DNA of 64,000 nucleotides from Ichthyophis bannanicus (GCA_033557465.1 CM066035.1:247770869-247834868); one strand, 5' to 3'; numbered from the stretch's first letter, positions 52,931 to 64,000 are shown. The notes: generated from the sequence alone by a model not told the origin. Made by a program: numbers and translations.

Positions 52931-53997
52931 GACATGCAGAAGCTCAAAGCAGAAAATGTTGAGGGGGTCCCAAAGCCCACATGCAAGCTATGCGTCCATC
53001 AGCTTGAAGCAAGCTTGTGAGTCTCTGTGGCATGGGGGCCCAGGACAATCACTCTGTTTGCCACCCATTAAAACTGGTTGTAGTTGCGCTCTATTTGTGA
53101 TTCAAATCTTGCTCAGTTTTACAGCCAACTATAATGGTCAATGCGACTGGTGACCATTGAACCGTGGAGGCCAAGTCCACACAGGGCCCATCTGGCCCAT
53201 CTGGATGTCCAGAATCTGGACAGGCAGGATGTGCACCCGATTCTCCTCCCACAGGAGCAGAATTGCGTGTAATGGACAGGATGTGCCCCAATTCAGGCCT
53301 GCTGTACATCCGGCCTGATCCCCGTACAAACCAGCCAGGGCTCCTGCATGGAGCCCTGTGCCGTGGCATCCGTCACCATGGCACTGGGATGCCATACAGG
53401 AGCCCCAATTGCCCACATGCCAACAGATATCCCATTTCCCACCACCCAACCCTCGGAGCGGCCTGCCATGGCCGGGATCGGAGGGAAGGGAACTCCTGCT
53501 GCACCTCACCTAATTTCAGCAGCCTGCAGGTGGCGACCCACTACCTCCAGGGGGACTTATTCCTGAACTTACCCGATGACAAGGCACGCTAAAAAAAACA
53601 TAGCACAGACAAGATCGCAAAGGCGGGAAAAGCTGTCACAAAATGAAAAAGCAACATAATGATGGTGTGATTAACTAAAAGTAAAAAAGACTTGACAAGG
53701 GAAGAAAACATTAAAGTAATATAAGGAAACCAACATACGCTCGAACACTGTAGCAAATGCGCGATTACAAAAGCTGAAACAGCAATCGCATAACAAAAAA
53801 TCTACATAACGAAGAAGTAAAGAATTTAAACCACAAAGAATTGAGAAAGGAGTAAACATTCAAGAAATCAAAAAATACAGTCAACAAAAGCTTTCAATAC
53901 ATACCCTGAAAAACTATATCTGAAAAGAAAAGACAATGCTGTCATCTCTCCTGTTATTTTTGTGACAACGGCAACAACACCAAACTTAAACTGCGTG
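52931..53997. other. Unclassified; GC-rich block then AT-rich block
   Basis: 53150-53590 is markedly GC-rich with overlapping open frames on both strands (up to 142 codons) but no domain. It ends in an A-rich run, GCTAAAAAAAACATAGC. 53600-53997 is AT-rich and may be part of the RTE 5' UTR. Neither part is identified. Confidence 0.35.
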
Positions 53998-54044
53998 GAA
54001 GAAAGGCCCGGCAATCTACTTCTGTATCTTGCCATGAAAACCCA

Positions 54045-54794
54045 ATGGATAGTTACAACAAAACAAATTGTGCTATGGTACTGGAAGATGAGACCCCCAG
54101 GTCGGAAGACACTCAACTAGCTACTGGGGAAGAGCTGAAGACTTTTCAGAGTAAAGCCAGCATTTATAATGTGGTTGGATCAAAGCCCTCGGGAAGTCTG
54201 ACTGCTGATGTAGCTGCGCATGAAATAAGAGTCAGAAGCTGTAAAGATGTCTTACACATTGGAACATGGAACGTACGAAGCATGAACCAAGGGAAGTTGG
54301 AGGTGGTCAAGAATGAAATGGAACGTGTACAACTTGATCTGTTGGGTGTCAGCGAACTGAAATGGACTGGCATCGGGCACTTTGCATCAGATGATCACAT
54401 GGTCTACTATGCTGGAAATGAAAGACAAAGAAGAAATGGTGTTGCATTTATAATAAAGAAGAAACTTGCAAGAACTGTAATGAAATACAATGCAGTCAGC
54501 GAACACTTAATCTCTATTTGTCTACGAGGATTGCCTATCAACACAACTATAATTCAAGTATATGCCCCAACAACAGCTGCAGAAGAGAATGAAATTGAAG
54601 AGTTCTGTGAACAAGTACAAGCTGAAATTGACAGAACATGCAAACAGGATATCCTGATAGTCATGGGTGACTGGAACGCAAAAGTTGGCTACAAAGAAGA
54701 AGGCAAAGTAGTTGGAAAATATGGACTTGGCAACAGAAATGAAGCTGGAGAAAGACTGATAGAATTCTGCAAGACCAATGATCTATTCATCTAA
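54045..54794 (+). pseudogene. RTE endonuclease domain
   Basis: A 249-codon frame with the APE-type endonuclease motifs GTWNVRSMNQGKLEVVKNEM, LLGVSELKWTGIG (catalytic Glu), IIQVYAPTTAAEENEIEEF and IVMGDWNAKVGYK (Asp, Asn). These closely follow the BovB/RTE pattern. A stop at 54792-54794 follows KTNDLFI; the reading then decays, with TDHQLL near 54945 representing the last endonuclease motif. Confidence 0.87.
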
Positions 54795-55131
54795 AACACC
54801 TTCTTCCAGCAACACAAGCGACGACTGTAGACATGGACTTCACCCAATGGATTGTATAAAAATCAAATTGACTACATCTGTGGAAGTCAACGATGGAAAA
54901 GTTCTATAACCAACAAAGACAAAACCTGGAGCTGACTGTGGTACAGATCATCAACTACTAGTATGCAAACTCAAGCTAAAGTTGAAAAAGAGCAAACCAC
55001 TCATGAATGCAGCAAAATATGACCTTGAGAATATACCACTGTAATTTAAAGACTGCCTTCAAAATCGATTTGCTGCTTTAGATACAAATGACAGAGCTCC
55101 AGAAGAGTTATGAAATGACATCAAGAAGGTT

Positions 55132-57069
55132 GTGTTGGAAGAAAGCGAGAAGTCTCTACAAAAGGTGAAAAAGCAAAAGCGGCCAAAATGGATGACAGAA
55201 GAAACTCTGAAAATTGCCCAGAAACGCGGAGAAGTTAAAGCCAGAGGAGAAAGAAAGACAATCGCAGAACTCAACAGAGATTTCCAACGTGCAGCAAGAC
55301 AGGACAAGGAAAAGTACTACAATGACACTTGCAAGGAAATAGAAGCAGAAACTATTAGAGAAAGAACAAGATCGGCCTTCCTAAAGCTACGAGAGCTAAA
55401 GAAAAAGTTCCAGCCTCGAATTGGAATGTTACAAGATGCTCAAGGTTCTATGTTGAATGATGCTGAGAATATCAAGAAAAGGTGGAAGGAATATACAGAG
55501 TATTTATATGATAAAGATCAAGTGGACCAACAGCCATTTCAAACTGTACCTTATGATCGGGAGCCATTGGTGATGAAAAAAGTTGAAGCAGCATTGAAAG
55601 CCTTATCAAAGAACAAAGCACCAGGCATTGATAGCATTCCTATAGAAGTATTGCAGCAATCTGATGCAGCTGTTACCATACTTACAAGGCTCTGCCAAGA
55701 AATATGGAAGACAACATCATGGCCAACTGACTGGAAAAGATCTGTGTTTGTACCAATACTAAAGAAAGGTGATCCAACTGACTGTGGAAATTATCAAACA
55801 ATCGCTCTGATCCCACATGCCAGCAAGATTCTACTGAAGATTATTCAAAAGAGACTACAACCATACCTGGAACAAGAACTACCTGAAGTGCAAGTAGGGT
55901 TCAGGAAAGGGCGAGGAACGAGAGACATCATTGCGGATGTGAGATGGATACTTGAAGACTAAAGAATACCACAAGAATATCTATTTGTGCTTTATCGACT
56001 ATAGCAAGGCTTTTGACTGTGTAAACCATGAGAAACTCTGGGCCACATTAAGAAGCATGGGTATACCAGAACACCTGATCGTACTCTTGCACAATCTGTA
56101 CATTGATCAAGAAGCAACAGTTTGAACGGAACAAGGAGAAACAGAATGGTTTAAAATAAGCAAAGGTGTAAGACAAGGCTGCATACTTCCCCCTACCTCT
56201 TTAATTTATATGCAGAACAAATCATCAGAGAAGCAGGATTGTATGAAGACAACAGAGGTGTCAAGATTGGTGGAAGACTCATCAACAACCTTCGCTATGC
56301 TGCTGATACTACATTACTGGCTGAAAGTGAAGATGATCTGAAACATTTGTTTCTCACAATCAAAGAACATAGTCTCAAAATGGGCCTGCACCTTAATGTA
56401 AAGAAGACAAAGATCATGACAACTGGCATAATCAACAAGTTCATCGTTGAAGAAGAAGAAATTGAAATTGTGAACAACTTTAACCTACTTGGATCAACTA
56501 TCAATAAAGAAGCAACAAGCAGTCAAGAAATCAAATGACGCATTGCTCTTGGCAGAATGGCTATGAAAGACCTAGATAAGATTCTCAAGAGCAGAGATGT
56601 CTCTCTCCATACAAAGATACGACTTGTTCAAGCCATGGTATTTTCAATAACATCATATGGATGTGAAAGCTGCACAGTGAAAAAGATAGACAGGAAGAAA
56701 ATTGATGCCTTTGAATTATGGTGCTGGCGGCGAATACTGTGTATATCATGGACTGCCCGAAGAACAAACCAGTCGGTACTAGAGGAGATCAAACCTAAGC
56801 TTTCTTTAGAAGCTCAGATGACAAGACTTCGACTTTCATACTTTGGACACATCATGCGAAGAGAGAGATCATTAGAGAAAGACATCATGCTTGGCAAGAT
56901 AGAAGGTCAACGCAAAAGAGGAAGGCCAGCAATGAGATGGATCAATACAATAACAGCAGCTACGGGTACCAGTCTGTCAACAATGAGCCGCCTGACTCAA
57001 GACCGAACACAATTTAGGATAGCTATCCAGAGGGTCGCCATGAGTCGACTCCGACTCGACGGCACTTAA
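55132..57069 (+). pseudogene. RTE reverse transcriptase and C terminus, broken
   Basis: The frame 55132-55962 holds the coiled linker and RT start (NKAPGIDSIPIEVLQQSDAA, TDWKRSVFVPILKKGDPTDC, RKGRGTRDIIADVRWI). A frameshift at 55962 leads to FIDYSKAFDCVNHEKLW (motif A) in another frame, then breaks near 56125 and 56195. The frame 56239-56538 contains NNLRYAADTTLLAESEDD: the catalytic YADD is YAAD. The C terminus at 56557-57069 is open (VQAMVFSITSYGCESCTVKK, DAFELWCWRRILCISWTARR, FGHIMRRERSLEKDIMLGKI). The DAFELWCWRR and FGHIMRR blocks are the RTE signature. Confidence 0.87.
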
Positions 57070-57084
57070 CAACAACAACAACAA

Positions 57085-60000
57085 CTCCTGTTATGAGAAT
57101 AGCTCATGCAGTCACTCCTATGTATTAGCGCTGTCACCCCTCCGTTATGAGAATAGCACATGCAGTCCTGTGTATTAGGGCTGTCACCCCTCCGTTATGA
57201 GAATAGCAGATGCAGTCACTCCTATGTATTAGCGCTGTCAGCCCTCCGTTATGAGAATAGCTCATGCAGTAACTCCTGTGTATTAGCGCTGTCACCCTTC
57301 CGTTATGAGAGTAGCACATGCAGTCACTCCTGTGTATTAGCGCTGTCACTCCTCCGTTATGAGAATAGCACATGCAGTCACTCCTGTGTATTAGCGCTGT
57401 CACCCCTCCGTTATGAGAATAGCACATGCAGTCACTCCTGTGTATTAGCGCTGTCACCTCTCCATTATGAGAATAGCACATGCAGTCACTCCTGTGTATT
57501 AGCGCTGTCACCCCTCCGTTATGAGAATAGCACATGCAGTCACTCCTGTGTATTAGCGCTGTCACCCCTCCGTTATGAGAATAGCACATGCAGTCACTCC
57601 TGTGTATTAGCGCTGTCACCCCTCCGTTATGAGAATAGCACATGCAGTCACTCCTGTGTATTAGCGCTGTCACCCCTCCGTTATGAGAATAGCACATGCA
57701 GTCACATCTGTGTATTAGCGCTGTCACCCCTCCGTTATGAGAATAGCACATGCAGTCACTCCTGTGTATTAGCGCTGTCACCTCTCCGTTATGAGAATAG
57801 CACATGCAGTCACTCCTGTGTATTAGCGCTGTCACCCCTCCGTTATGAGAATAGCACATGCAGTCACTCCTGTGTATTAGCGCTGTCACCCCTCCGTTAT
57901 GAGAATAGCAGATGCAGTCACTTCTGTGTATTAGCGCTGTCACCCCTCCGTTATGAGAATAGCAGATGCAGTCACTCCTCCGTTATGAGAATAGCAGATG
58001 CAGTCACTCCTGTGTATTAGCGCTGTCACTCCTCCGTTATGAGAATAGCACATGCAGTCACTCCTGTGTATTAGCGCTGTCACCCCTCCGTTATGAGAAT
58101 AGCTCATGCAGTCACTCCTGTGTATTAGCGCTGTCACCCCTCCGTTATGAGAATAGCACATGCAGTCACTCCTGTGTATTAGCGCTGTCACCCCTCCGTT
58201 ATGAGAATAGCACATGCAGTCACTCCTGTGTATTAGCGCTGTCACCCCTCCGTTATGAGAATAGCTCATGCAGTCACTCCTGTGTATTAGCGCTGTCACC
58301 CCTCCGTTATGAGAATAGCACATGCAGTCACTCCTGTGTATTAGCGCTGTCACCCCTCCGTTATGAGAATAGCACATGCAGTCACTCCTGTGTATTAGCG
58401 CTGTCACCCCTCCGTTATGAGAATAGCACATGCAGTCACTCCTGTGTATTAGCGCTGTCACCCCTCCGTTATGAGAATAGCACATGCAGTCACTCCTGTG
58501 TATTAGCGCTGTCACCCCTCCGTTATGAGAATAGCTCATGCAGTCACTCCTGTGTATTAGCGCTGTCACCCCTCCGTTATGAGAATAGCACATGCAGTCA
58601 CTCCTGTGTATTAGCGCTGTCACCCCTCCGTTATGAGAATAGCTCATGCAGTCACTCCTGTGTATTAGCGCTGTCACCCCTCCGTTATGAGAATAGCTCA
58701 TGCAGTCACTCCTGTGTATTAGCGCTGTCACCCCTCCGTTATGAGAATAGCACATGCAGTCACTCCTGTGTATTAGCGCTGTCACACCTCCGTTATGAGA
58801 ATAGCACATGCAGTCACTCCTGTGTATTAGCGCTGTCACCCCTCCGTTATGAGAATAGCACATGCAGTCACTCCTGTGTATTAGCGCTGTCACCCCTCCG
58901 TTATGAGAATAGCTCATGCAGTCACTCCTGTGTATTAGCGCTGTCACCCCTCCGTTATGAGAATAGCACATGCAGTCACTCCTGTGTATTAGCGCTGTCA
59001 CCCCTCCGTTATGAGAATAGCACATGCAGTCACTCCTGTGTATTAGCGCTGTCACCCCTCCGTTATGAGAATAGCACATGCAGTCACTCCTGTGTATTAG
59101 CGCTGTCACCCCTCCGTTATGAGAATAGCACATGCAGTCACTCCTGTGTATTAGCGCTGTCACCCCTCCGTTATGAGAATAGCACATGCAGTCACTCCTG
59201 TGTATTAGCGCTGTCACCCCTCCGTTATGAGAATAGCACATGCAGTCACTCCTGTGTATTAGCGCTGTCACCCCTCCGTTATGAGAATAGCACATGCAGT
59301 CACTCCTGTGTATTAGCGCTGTCACCCCTCCGTTATGAGAATAGCACATGCAGTCACTCCTGTGTATTAGCGCTGTCACCCCTCCGTTATGAGAATAGCA
59401 CATGCAGTCACTCCTGTGTATTAGCGCTGTCACCCTCCGTTATGAGAATAGCACATGCAGTCACTCCTGTGTATTAGCGCTGTCACCCCTCCGTTATGAG
59501 AATAGCACATGCAGTCACTCCTGTGTATTAGCGCTGTCACCCCTCCGTTATGAGAATAGCACATGCAGTCACTCCTGTGTATTAGCGCTGTCACCCCTCC
59601 GTTATGAGAATAGCACATGCAGTCACTCCTGTGTATTAGCGCTGTCACCCCTCCGTTATGAGAATAGCACATGCAGTCACTCCTGTGTATTAGCGCTGTC
59701 ACCCCTCCGTTATGAGAATAGCACATGCAGTCACTCCTGTGTATTAGCGCTGTCACCCCTCCGTTATGAGAATAGCACATGCAGTCACTCCTGTGTATTA
59801 GCGCTGTCACCCCTCCGTTATGAGAATAGCTCATGCAGTCACCCCTCCGTTATGAGAATAGCACATGCAGTCACTCCTGTGTATTAGCGCTGTCACCCCT
59901 CCGTTATGAGAATAGCACATGCAGTCACTCCTGTGTATTAGCGCTGTCACCCCTCCGTTATGAGAATAGCACATGCAGTCACTCCTGTGTATTAGCGCTG

Positions 60001-61853
60001 TCACCCCTCCGTTATGAGAATAGCACATGCAGTCACTCCTGTGTATTAGCGCTGTCACTCCTCCGTTATGAGAATAGCACATGCAGTCACTCCTGTGTAT
60101 TAGCGCTGTCACCCCTCCGTTATGAGAATAGCACATGCAGTCACTCCTGTGTATTAGCGCTGTCACCCCTCCGTTATGAGAATAGCACATGCAGTCACTC
60201 CTGTGTATTAGCGCTGTCACCCCTCCGTTATGAGAATAGCACATGCAGTCACTCCTGTGTATTAGCGCTGTCACCCCTCCGTTATGAGAATAGCACATGC
60301 AGTCACTCCTGTGTATTAGCGCTGTCACCCCTCCGTTATGAGAATAGCACATGCAGTCACTCCTGTGTATTAGCGCTGTCACCCCTCCGTTATGAGAATA
60401 GCACATGCAGTCACTCCTGTGTATTAGCGCTGTCACCCCTCCGTTATGAGAATAGCACATGCAGTCACTCCTGTGTATTAGCGCTGTCACCCCTCCGTTA
60501 TGAGAATAGCACATGCAGTCACTCCTGTGTATTAGCGCTGTCACCCCTCCGTTATGAGAATAGCACATGCAGTCACTCCTGTGTATTAGCGCTGTCACCC
60601 CTCCGTTATGAGAATAGCACATGCAGTCACTCCTGTGTATTAGCGCTGTCACCCCTCCGTTATGAGAATAGCACATGCAGTCACTCCTGTGTATTAGCGC
60701 TGTCACCCCTCCGTTATGAGAATAGCACATGCAGTCACTCCTGTGTATTAGCGCTGTCACCCCTCCGTTATGAGAATAGCACATGCAGTCACTCCTGTGT
60801 ATTAGCGCTGTCACCCCTCCGTTATGAGAATAGCACATGCAGTCACTCCTGTGTATTAGCGCTGTCACCCCTCCGTTATGAGAATAGCACATGCAGTCAC
60901 TCCTGTGTATTAGCGCTGTCACCCCTCCGTTATGAGAATAGCACATGCAGTCACTCCTGTGTATTAGCGCTGTCACCCCTCCGTTATGAGAATAGCACAT
61001 GCAGTCACTCCTGTGTATTAGCGCTGTCACCCCTCCGTTATGAGAATAGCACATGCAGTCACTCCTGTGTATTAGCGCTGTCACCCCTCCGTTATGAGAA
61101 TAGCACATGCAGTCACTCCTGTGTATTAGCGCTGTCACCCCTCCGTTATGAGAATAGCACATGCAGTCACTCCTGTGTATTAGCGCTGTCACCCCTCCGT
61201 TATGAGAATAGCACATGCAGTCACTCCTGTGTATTAGCGCTGTCACCCCTCCGTTATGAGAATAGCACATGCAGTCACTCCTGTGTATTAGCGCTGTCAC
61301 CCCTCCGTTATGAGAATAGCACATGCAGTCACTCCTGTGTATTAGCGCTGTCACCCCTCCGTTATGAGAATAGCACATGCAGTCACTCCTGTGTATTAGC
61401 GCTGTCACCCCTCCGTTATGAGAATAGCACATGCAGTCACTCCTGTGTATTAGCGCTGTCACCCCTCCGTTATGAGAATAGCACATGCAGTCACTCCTGT
61501 GTATTAGCGCTGTCACCCCTCCGTTATGAGAATAGCACATGCAGTCACTCCTGTGTATTAGCGCTGTCACCCCTCCGTTATGAGAATAGCACATGCAGTC
61601 ACTCCTGTGTATTAGCGCTGTCACCTCTCCGTTATGAGAATAGCACATGCAGTCACTCCTGTGTATTAGCGCTGTCACCCCTCCGTTATGAGAATAGCAC
61701 ATGCAGTCACTCCTGTGTATTAGCGCTGTCACCCCTCCGTTATGAGAATAGCACATGCAGTCACTCCTGTGTATTAGCGCTGTCACCTCTCCGTTATGAG
61801 AATAGCTCATGCAGTCACTCCTCTGTTATGAGAATAGCATATGTAGTCACAAT
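57085..61853. repeat. 54-bp minisatellite array, about 88 units
   Basis: Tandem units that can be cut as TTATGAGAATAGCACATG, CAGTCACTCCTGTGTATT, AGCGCTGTCACCCCTCCG (18+18+18 bases). The first TTATGAG is at 57091 and the last at 61826. Variants: GCACATG, GCTCATG or GCAGATG; CACCCCTCC, CACTCCTCC or CACCTCTCC. Short units occur near 57155, 57970, 59838 and 61820, with a one-base loss near 59432. The period is 3 x 18, so both strands stay open for hundreds of codons (plus: SPLRYENSTCSHSCVLAL per unit; minus: GGVTALIHRSDCMCYSHN). No start context, promoter or splice evidence supports a protein. Confidence 0.97.
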
Positions 61854-62212
61854 AATGCAGTCGAGCTGCTAGTATTCATATAACCAGTGGGTGACAGTAT
61901 AATAACAAAGGGGTTCACTGCATGTGGTTTTCACAGATAAATTGTCAATCTTAGGGGCATGTGCTCTTGCACTCTTATCGCGGCATGCGCTTAACCAATA
62001 CTTAGTTGTGGATCATTCATTGCGAATGCACTCTATGCGCTCATTCGCGGCATGCACTCAGTCTATACTTAGTTGTGTCTGGGGCATGAGCTCTAAGCGC
62101 TCTACGTACACTCAACCTATACTGTTGTTTGTCACTCCTTCAAGACTGAACTGATGAAAAAAGTATTTGTCACTCTTCAGTTATGTTGCTTCTTCGTGCT
62201 GTCACTCCTTTG
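61854..62212. repeat. Degenerate tandem-like flank of the minisatellite
   Basis: ATACTTAGTTGTG occurs at about 61998 and 62065, and TATACTGTTG at 62118; GCGGCATGC occurs about 68 bases apart (61980, 62048). Further on GTCACTCTTCAGTTATG and GTCACTCCTTTGAAG echo the array's GTCACTCCTCCGTTATG. Probably a decayed older repeat at the array edge. Confidence 0.5.
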
Positions 62213-62345
62213 AAGAAAACCTGTTTACCCATTCCACTCCATTCATTAATTTATAGACCTCTATCGTATCTCCCCTCAGCCATCTCTTTTCCAAGTTGAA
62301 GAGGCCGAACCTTTTAAGCCTCTCCTCATGGGAGTATTCCCATTT
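62213..62345 (-). mobile_element. Antisense CR1 ORF2 C-terminal fragment
   Basis: On the minus strand it reads HEERLKRFGLFNLEKRWLRG and DTIEVYKLMNGVEWVN, matching 37263-37380 of the CR1 at 35752. Confidence 0.85.
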
Positions 62346-63140
62346 CCTTCCCTTCCTGCTCCCTTTCAAAGTCACCCGGACCTTTCTGTGTTCTAGTATT
62401 CATTATTATCTGTACTAAAACTAAATTCAAAGAGCTTGTTCTCCAGTTTTCTTTGATTATTGAAATGGTTTGTCTTTATCCATTTGTGAATGCATAGTGA
62501 CATTTCATAATGTGGTATGCTGCTGTCATTATTCTTAATCTTCACTTCACGATTGTCAATTTAAAAATATTGGTGCCCCTAGGCTAATGCACAGGAAGGT
62601 CACAGAGAACCTCAGTATTCTCAGCCAGACTTCCTAGAGGCAGGCACTAGTTCCCAAATTCCCATTACTTTTAAATGACTAGCATTTGATTTCTTACTAC
62701 ATCTAATCATATAATGAAATTTTAATGTATATACTACTATTTCTTGTCAGTTCTGTTACCAAGTCATTCCTCTAAAGAACTGCTATGTTTTCCAGGTTTT
62801 TAAAAGTAGTTATGTTAGGCTTCTTGTCTAGAGAGCACAGTGCTAGAGGAATTATTTTTAAAAAGCAATTCATGTCTTTGTGGCTGTGACACAAAGGAAA
62901 CTAGTCCAAATAACTAGTTATTGTTTTATTTGGCTTTAATGAAATTCAAATGTATTAATGCTATAGAAAGCATAACTAAAATTATTTCACTCTAAATAGA
63001 TACAAGTTGAAGTACTTTGGAATATTTTAAGTTAAGATCAAACATTTTTTCCAGTTAACTGCAAACAGAGACAATTGTATAAGCAGCAGTTTAAAATCAT
63101 CTCGAGATTGTCTTTAGCAAATAACCATATACTAGCCTTC
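62346..63140 (+). other. MRPS5 intron, unclassified
   Basis: AT-rich, no open frames of note, no repeat family recognised. Confidence 0.5.
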
Positions 63141-63395
63141 AGAATGGTCATAGGATGAGGGGGAAAAGGAAGCAGATTTTGGAATATTCAAAGGAAATAT
63201 TTCTTTACAGAAGGAGTAATAGAAAAATGGAACAGCCTCCCAGTGGAGGTGGTAGAGACAAGCTCAGCATCAGAATTCAAGAAAGCATGGGACATGCACG
63301 GAGTGTCTCTGAAGGAGCAGGGATTGTAGAAACTGTGCTGTTAGTTTGGATGAGATAGGCCATTGGGTCTTTTCCTGCTGTCATTTGCTATATTT
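63141..63395 (+). mobile_element. CR1-like 3' end fragment
   Basis: Plus-strand decayed reading FFTEGVIEKWNSLPVEVVET, SASEFKKAWDMHG, then a 3' UTR with GGCCATTGGGTCTTTTCCTG and CTGTCATTTGCTAT, the usual CR1 ORF2 C terminus and end. Confidence 0.78.
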
Positions 63396-63666
63396 AGTCA
63401 ACTCGAGAAAGAACATATATACTACCATTATTTGGTGTGTGGAGCGAGGGTGGGGGATGGGGGTGTTTGGTTTCTCTTTTCAGTTCTGTTAAAATAAAAT
63501 GCATATTTAATATTGACATAAACCAGTTGTGACCTTACAAAAACAGTTGTGACCTTACAAGTACTGATTATGTAATAATTGTGTAATACCTTCATTAGTC
63601 AAGGTATAAAATATTTTCTTTACAGTTTCAACACACAAACCTCATTCTAGGCTTTTGTTCACACAG
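63396..63666 (+). other. End of MRPS5 intron with acceptor
   Basis: Contains a direct repeat CAGTTGTGACCTTACAA (about 63523 and 63544). The acceptor is GCTTTTGTTCACACAG ending at 63666. Confidence 0.7.
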
Positions 63667-63891
63667 GAAACACATCAAACACTAGCAGATAGAAAAAGAC
63701 TTCATGTGGTAGAATTTCGAGAAGAGTGTGGTGCCTTACCTTTGGTTGTTGCCTCACCACAAGGAGCAGTAAGGAAAGATCCAGAGCCTGAAGACCTGGT
63801 CCCTGATACCAAACTGGAATGGGATGAAGTGAAGGTTGCTCAAGGAATAAAACGTTCTGTCTGGGCAAATGTCAAACGAACAGTATGGTAA
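63667..63891 (+). CDS. MRPS5: MRPS5 last coding exon
   Basis: Encodes the C-terminal 74 residues of mitochondrial uS5m. It starts after TTCACACAG with [20 protein letters not shown], then [34 protein letters not shown], and ends RTVW-TAA at 63889-63891. The start is set by exact phase-0 continuation of ..LTKQ from 16369-16505 and by the conserved ETHQ..LHVVE block of vertebrate MRPS5; an upstream AG at 63624 would add codons not found in the family. This extension after the uS5 fold is specific to the mitochondrial protein. It looks intact and under constraint despite about 47 kb of repeats before it. Confidence 0.94.
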   Translation, partial: ETHQTLADRKRLHVVEFREECGALPLVVASPQGAVRKDPEPEDLVPDTKLEWDEVKVAQGIKRSVWANVKRTVW

Positions 63892-64000
63892 TCAGCTAGT
63901 GCCCAGTAATAGAAATATACTTATAGAAGGGCAGCTATATTTAGTCTGTAACCACAAAAACAACAAAGAAGTTAGTAGTATATTTTAGACTAACCAGTTT
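63892..64000 (+). other. Start of MRPS5 3' UTR
   Basis: Follows the stop codon. No AATAAA or ATTAAA is seen before the window ends, so the polyadenylation site is beyond it. Confidence 0.7.

Larger units (their letters stand above)
53998..57084 (+). mobile_element. Long RTE-clade (BovB-like) LINE
   Basis: Single-ORF LINE with endonuclease, RT and the characteristic RTE C terminus. It ends CGACTCCGACTCGACGGCAC, TT and (AAC)n at 57070-57084. The 5' boundary is uncertain; 53998 is the first base I can tie to the family through the SINE match. It is broken by several stops and frameshifts. The minisatellite starts directly at its tail. Confidence 0.87.

Noticed and set aside
53164..53592. Coding gene in the GC-rich block
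   Set aside because: Overlapping frames on both strands are explained by GC content; no domain or splice context.
57085..61853. CRISPR-like array of regular repeats
   Set aside because: Units are contiguous with no unique spacers, the period is 54 with nearly identical whole units, and the surroundings are vertebrate. It is a minisatellite.
57966..61872. Large repetitive proteins on both strands
   Set aside because: Both strands are open only because the unit is 54 bases with no stop in one frame each; partial units break the frames and there is no gene context.

Overview
This is vertebrate nuclear DNA. It lies inside a host gene and is made mostly of retrotransposons. The only host coding sequence I recognise is the last two coding exons of the mitochondrial ribosomal protein gene MRPS5 (uS5m), both on the + strand, at 16369-16505 and 63667-63891. 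They join in phase 0 (..LTKQ | ETHQ..), so about 47 kb between them is one intron, and 1-16368 is presumably the intron before it. Abundant DIRS tyrosine-recombinase retrotransposons, together with CR1, L2-like, RTE and L1 LINEs and RTE-dependent SINEs, suggest an amphibian; a caecilian is my best guess, by inference from repeat content only. Layout: 1-1824, right end of a DIRS family A element (A1). 2248-5700, a second, distinct DIRS family (B1). 6293-11862, a full-length family A element (A2). 12531-14768, a compact family C derivative (C4) in which a Gag zinc domain is fused in frame to the recombinase catalytic domain. 14793-15322, a short terminal-inverted-repeat element (B2) and a 5S-rRNA-headed SINE. 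16369-16505, MRPS5 exon. 16913-22035, a three-level nest of LINEs (A hosting B hosting C). 22963-28568, two fused family A pieces (A3, A5). 28765-30990, antisense LINE and L1 remnants with a tRNA SINE. 30997-40225, family A element A4, split by an L2-like LINE and by a CR1 that itself carries another LINE. 40224-49956, three family C elements head to tail (C1, C2, C3). 49957-51560, a family A scrap and an unclassified segment. 52014-57084, an internally deleted RTE copy, an antisense LINE scrap and a long RTE copy. 57085-61853, a 54-bp minisatellite of about 88 units. 61854-63666, degenerate flank, two CR1 pieces and intron. 63667-64000, MRPS5 last coding exon and start of the 3' UTR. How the parts work together: the DIRS elements have inverted terminal repeats (ITRs), an internal complementary region (ICR) matching both outer ends, and ORFs for Gag, reverse transcriptase-RNase H (RT-RH) and tyrosine recombinase (YR), the known layout for replication through a circular intermediate. 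All DIRS pieces point in the same direction as MRPS5, and those with a preserved right end finish in a consensus 5' splice-donor sequence. Three separate DIRS derivatives have lost RT-RH but kept Gag and YR. Nearly every RT copy is damaged, and the array ORFs look like a by-product of a period divisible by three. Boundaries and clade names are by-eye judgements.
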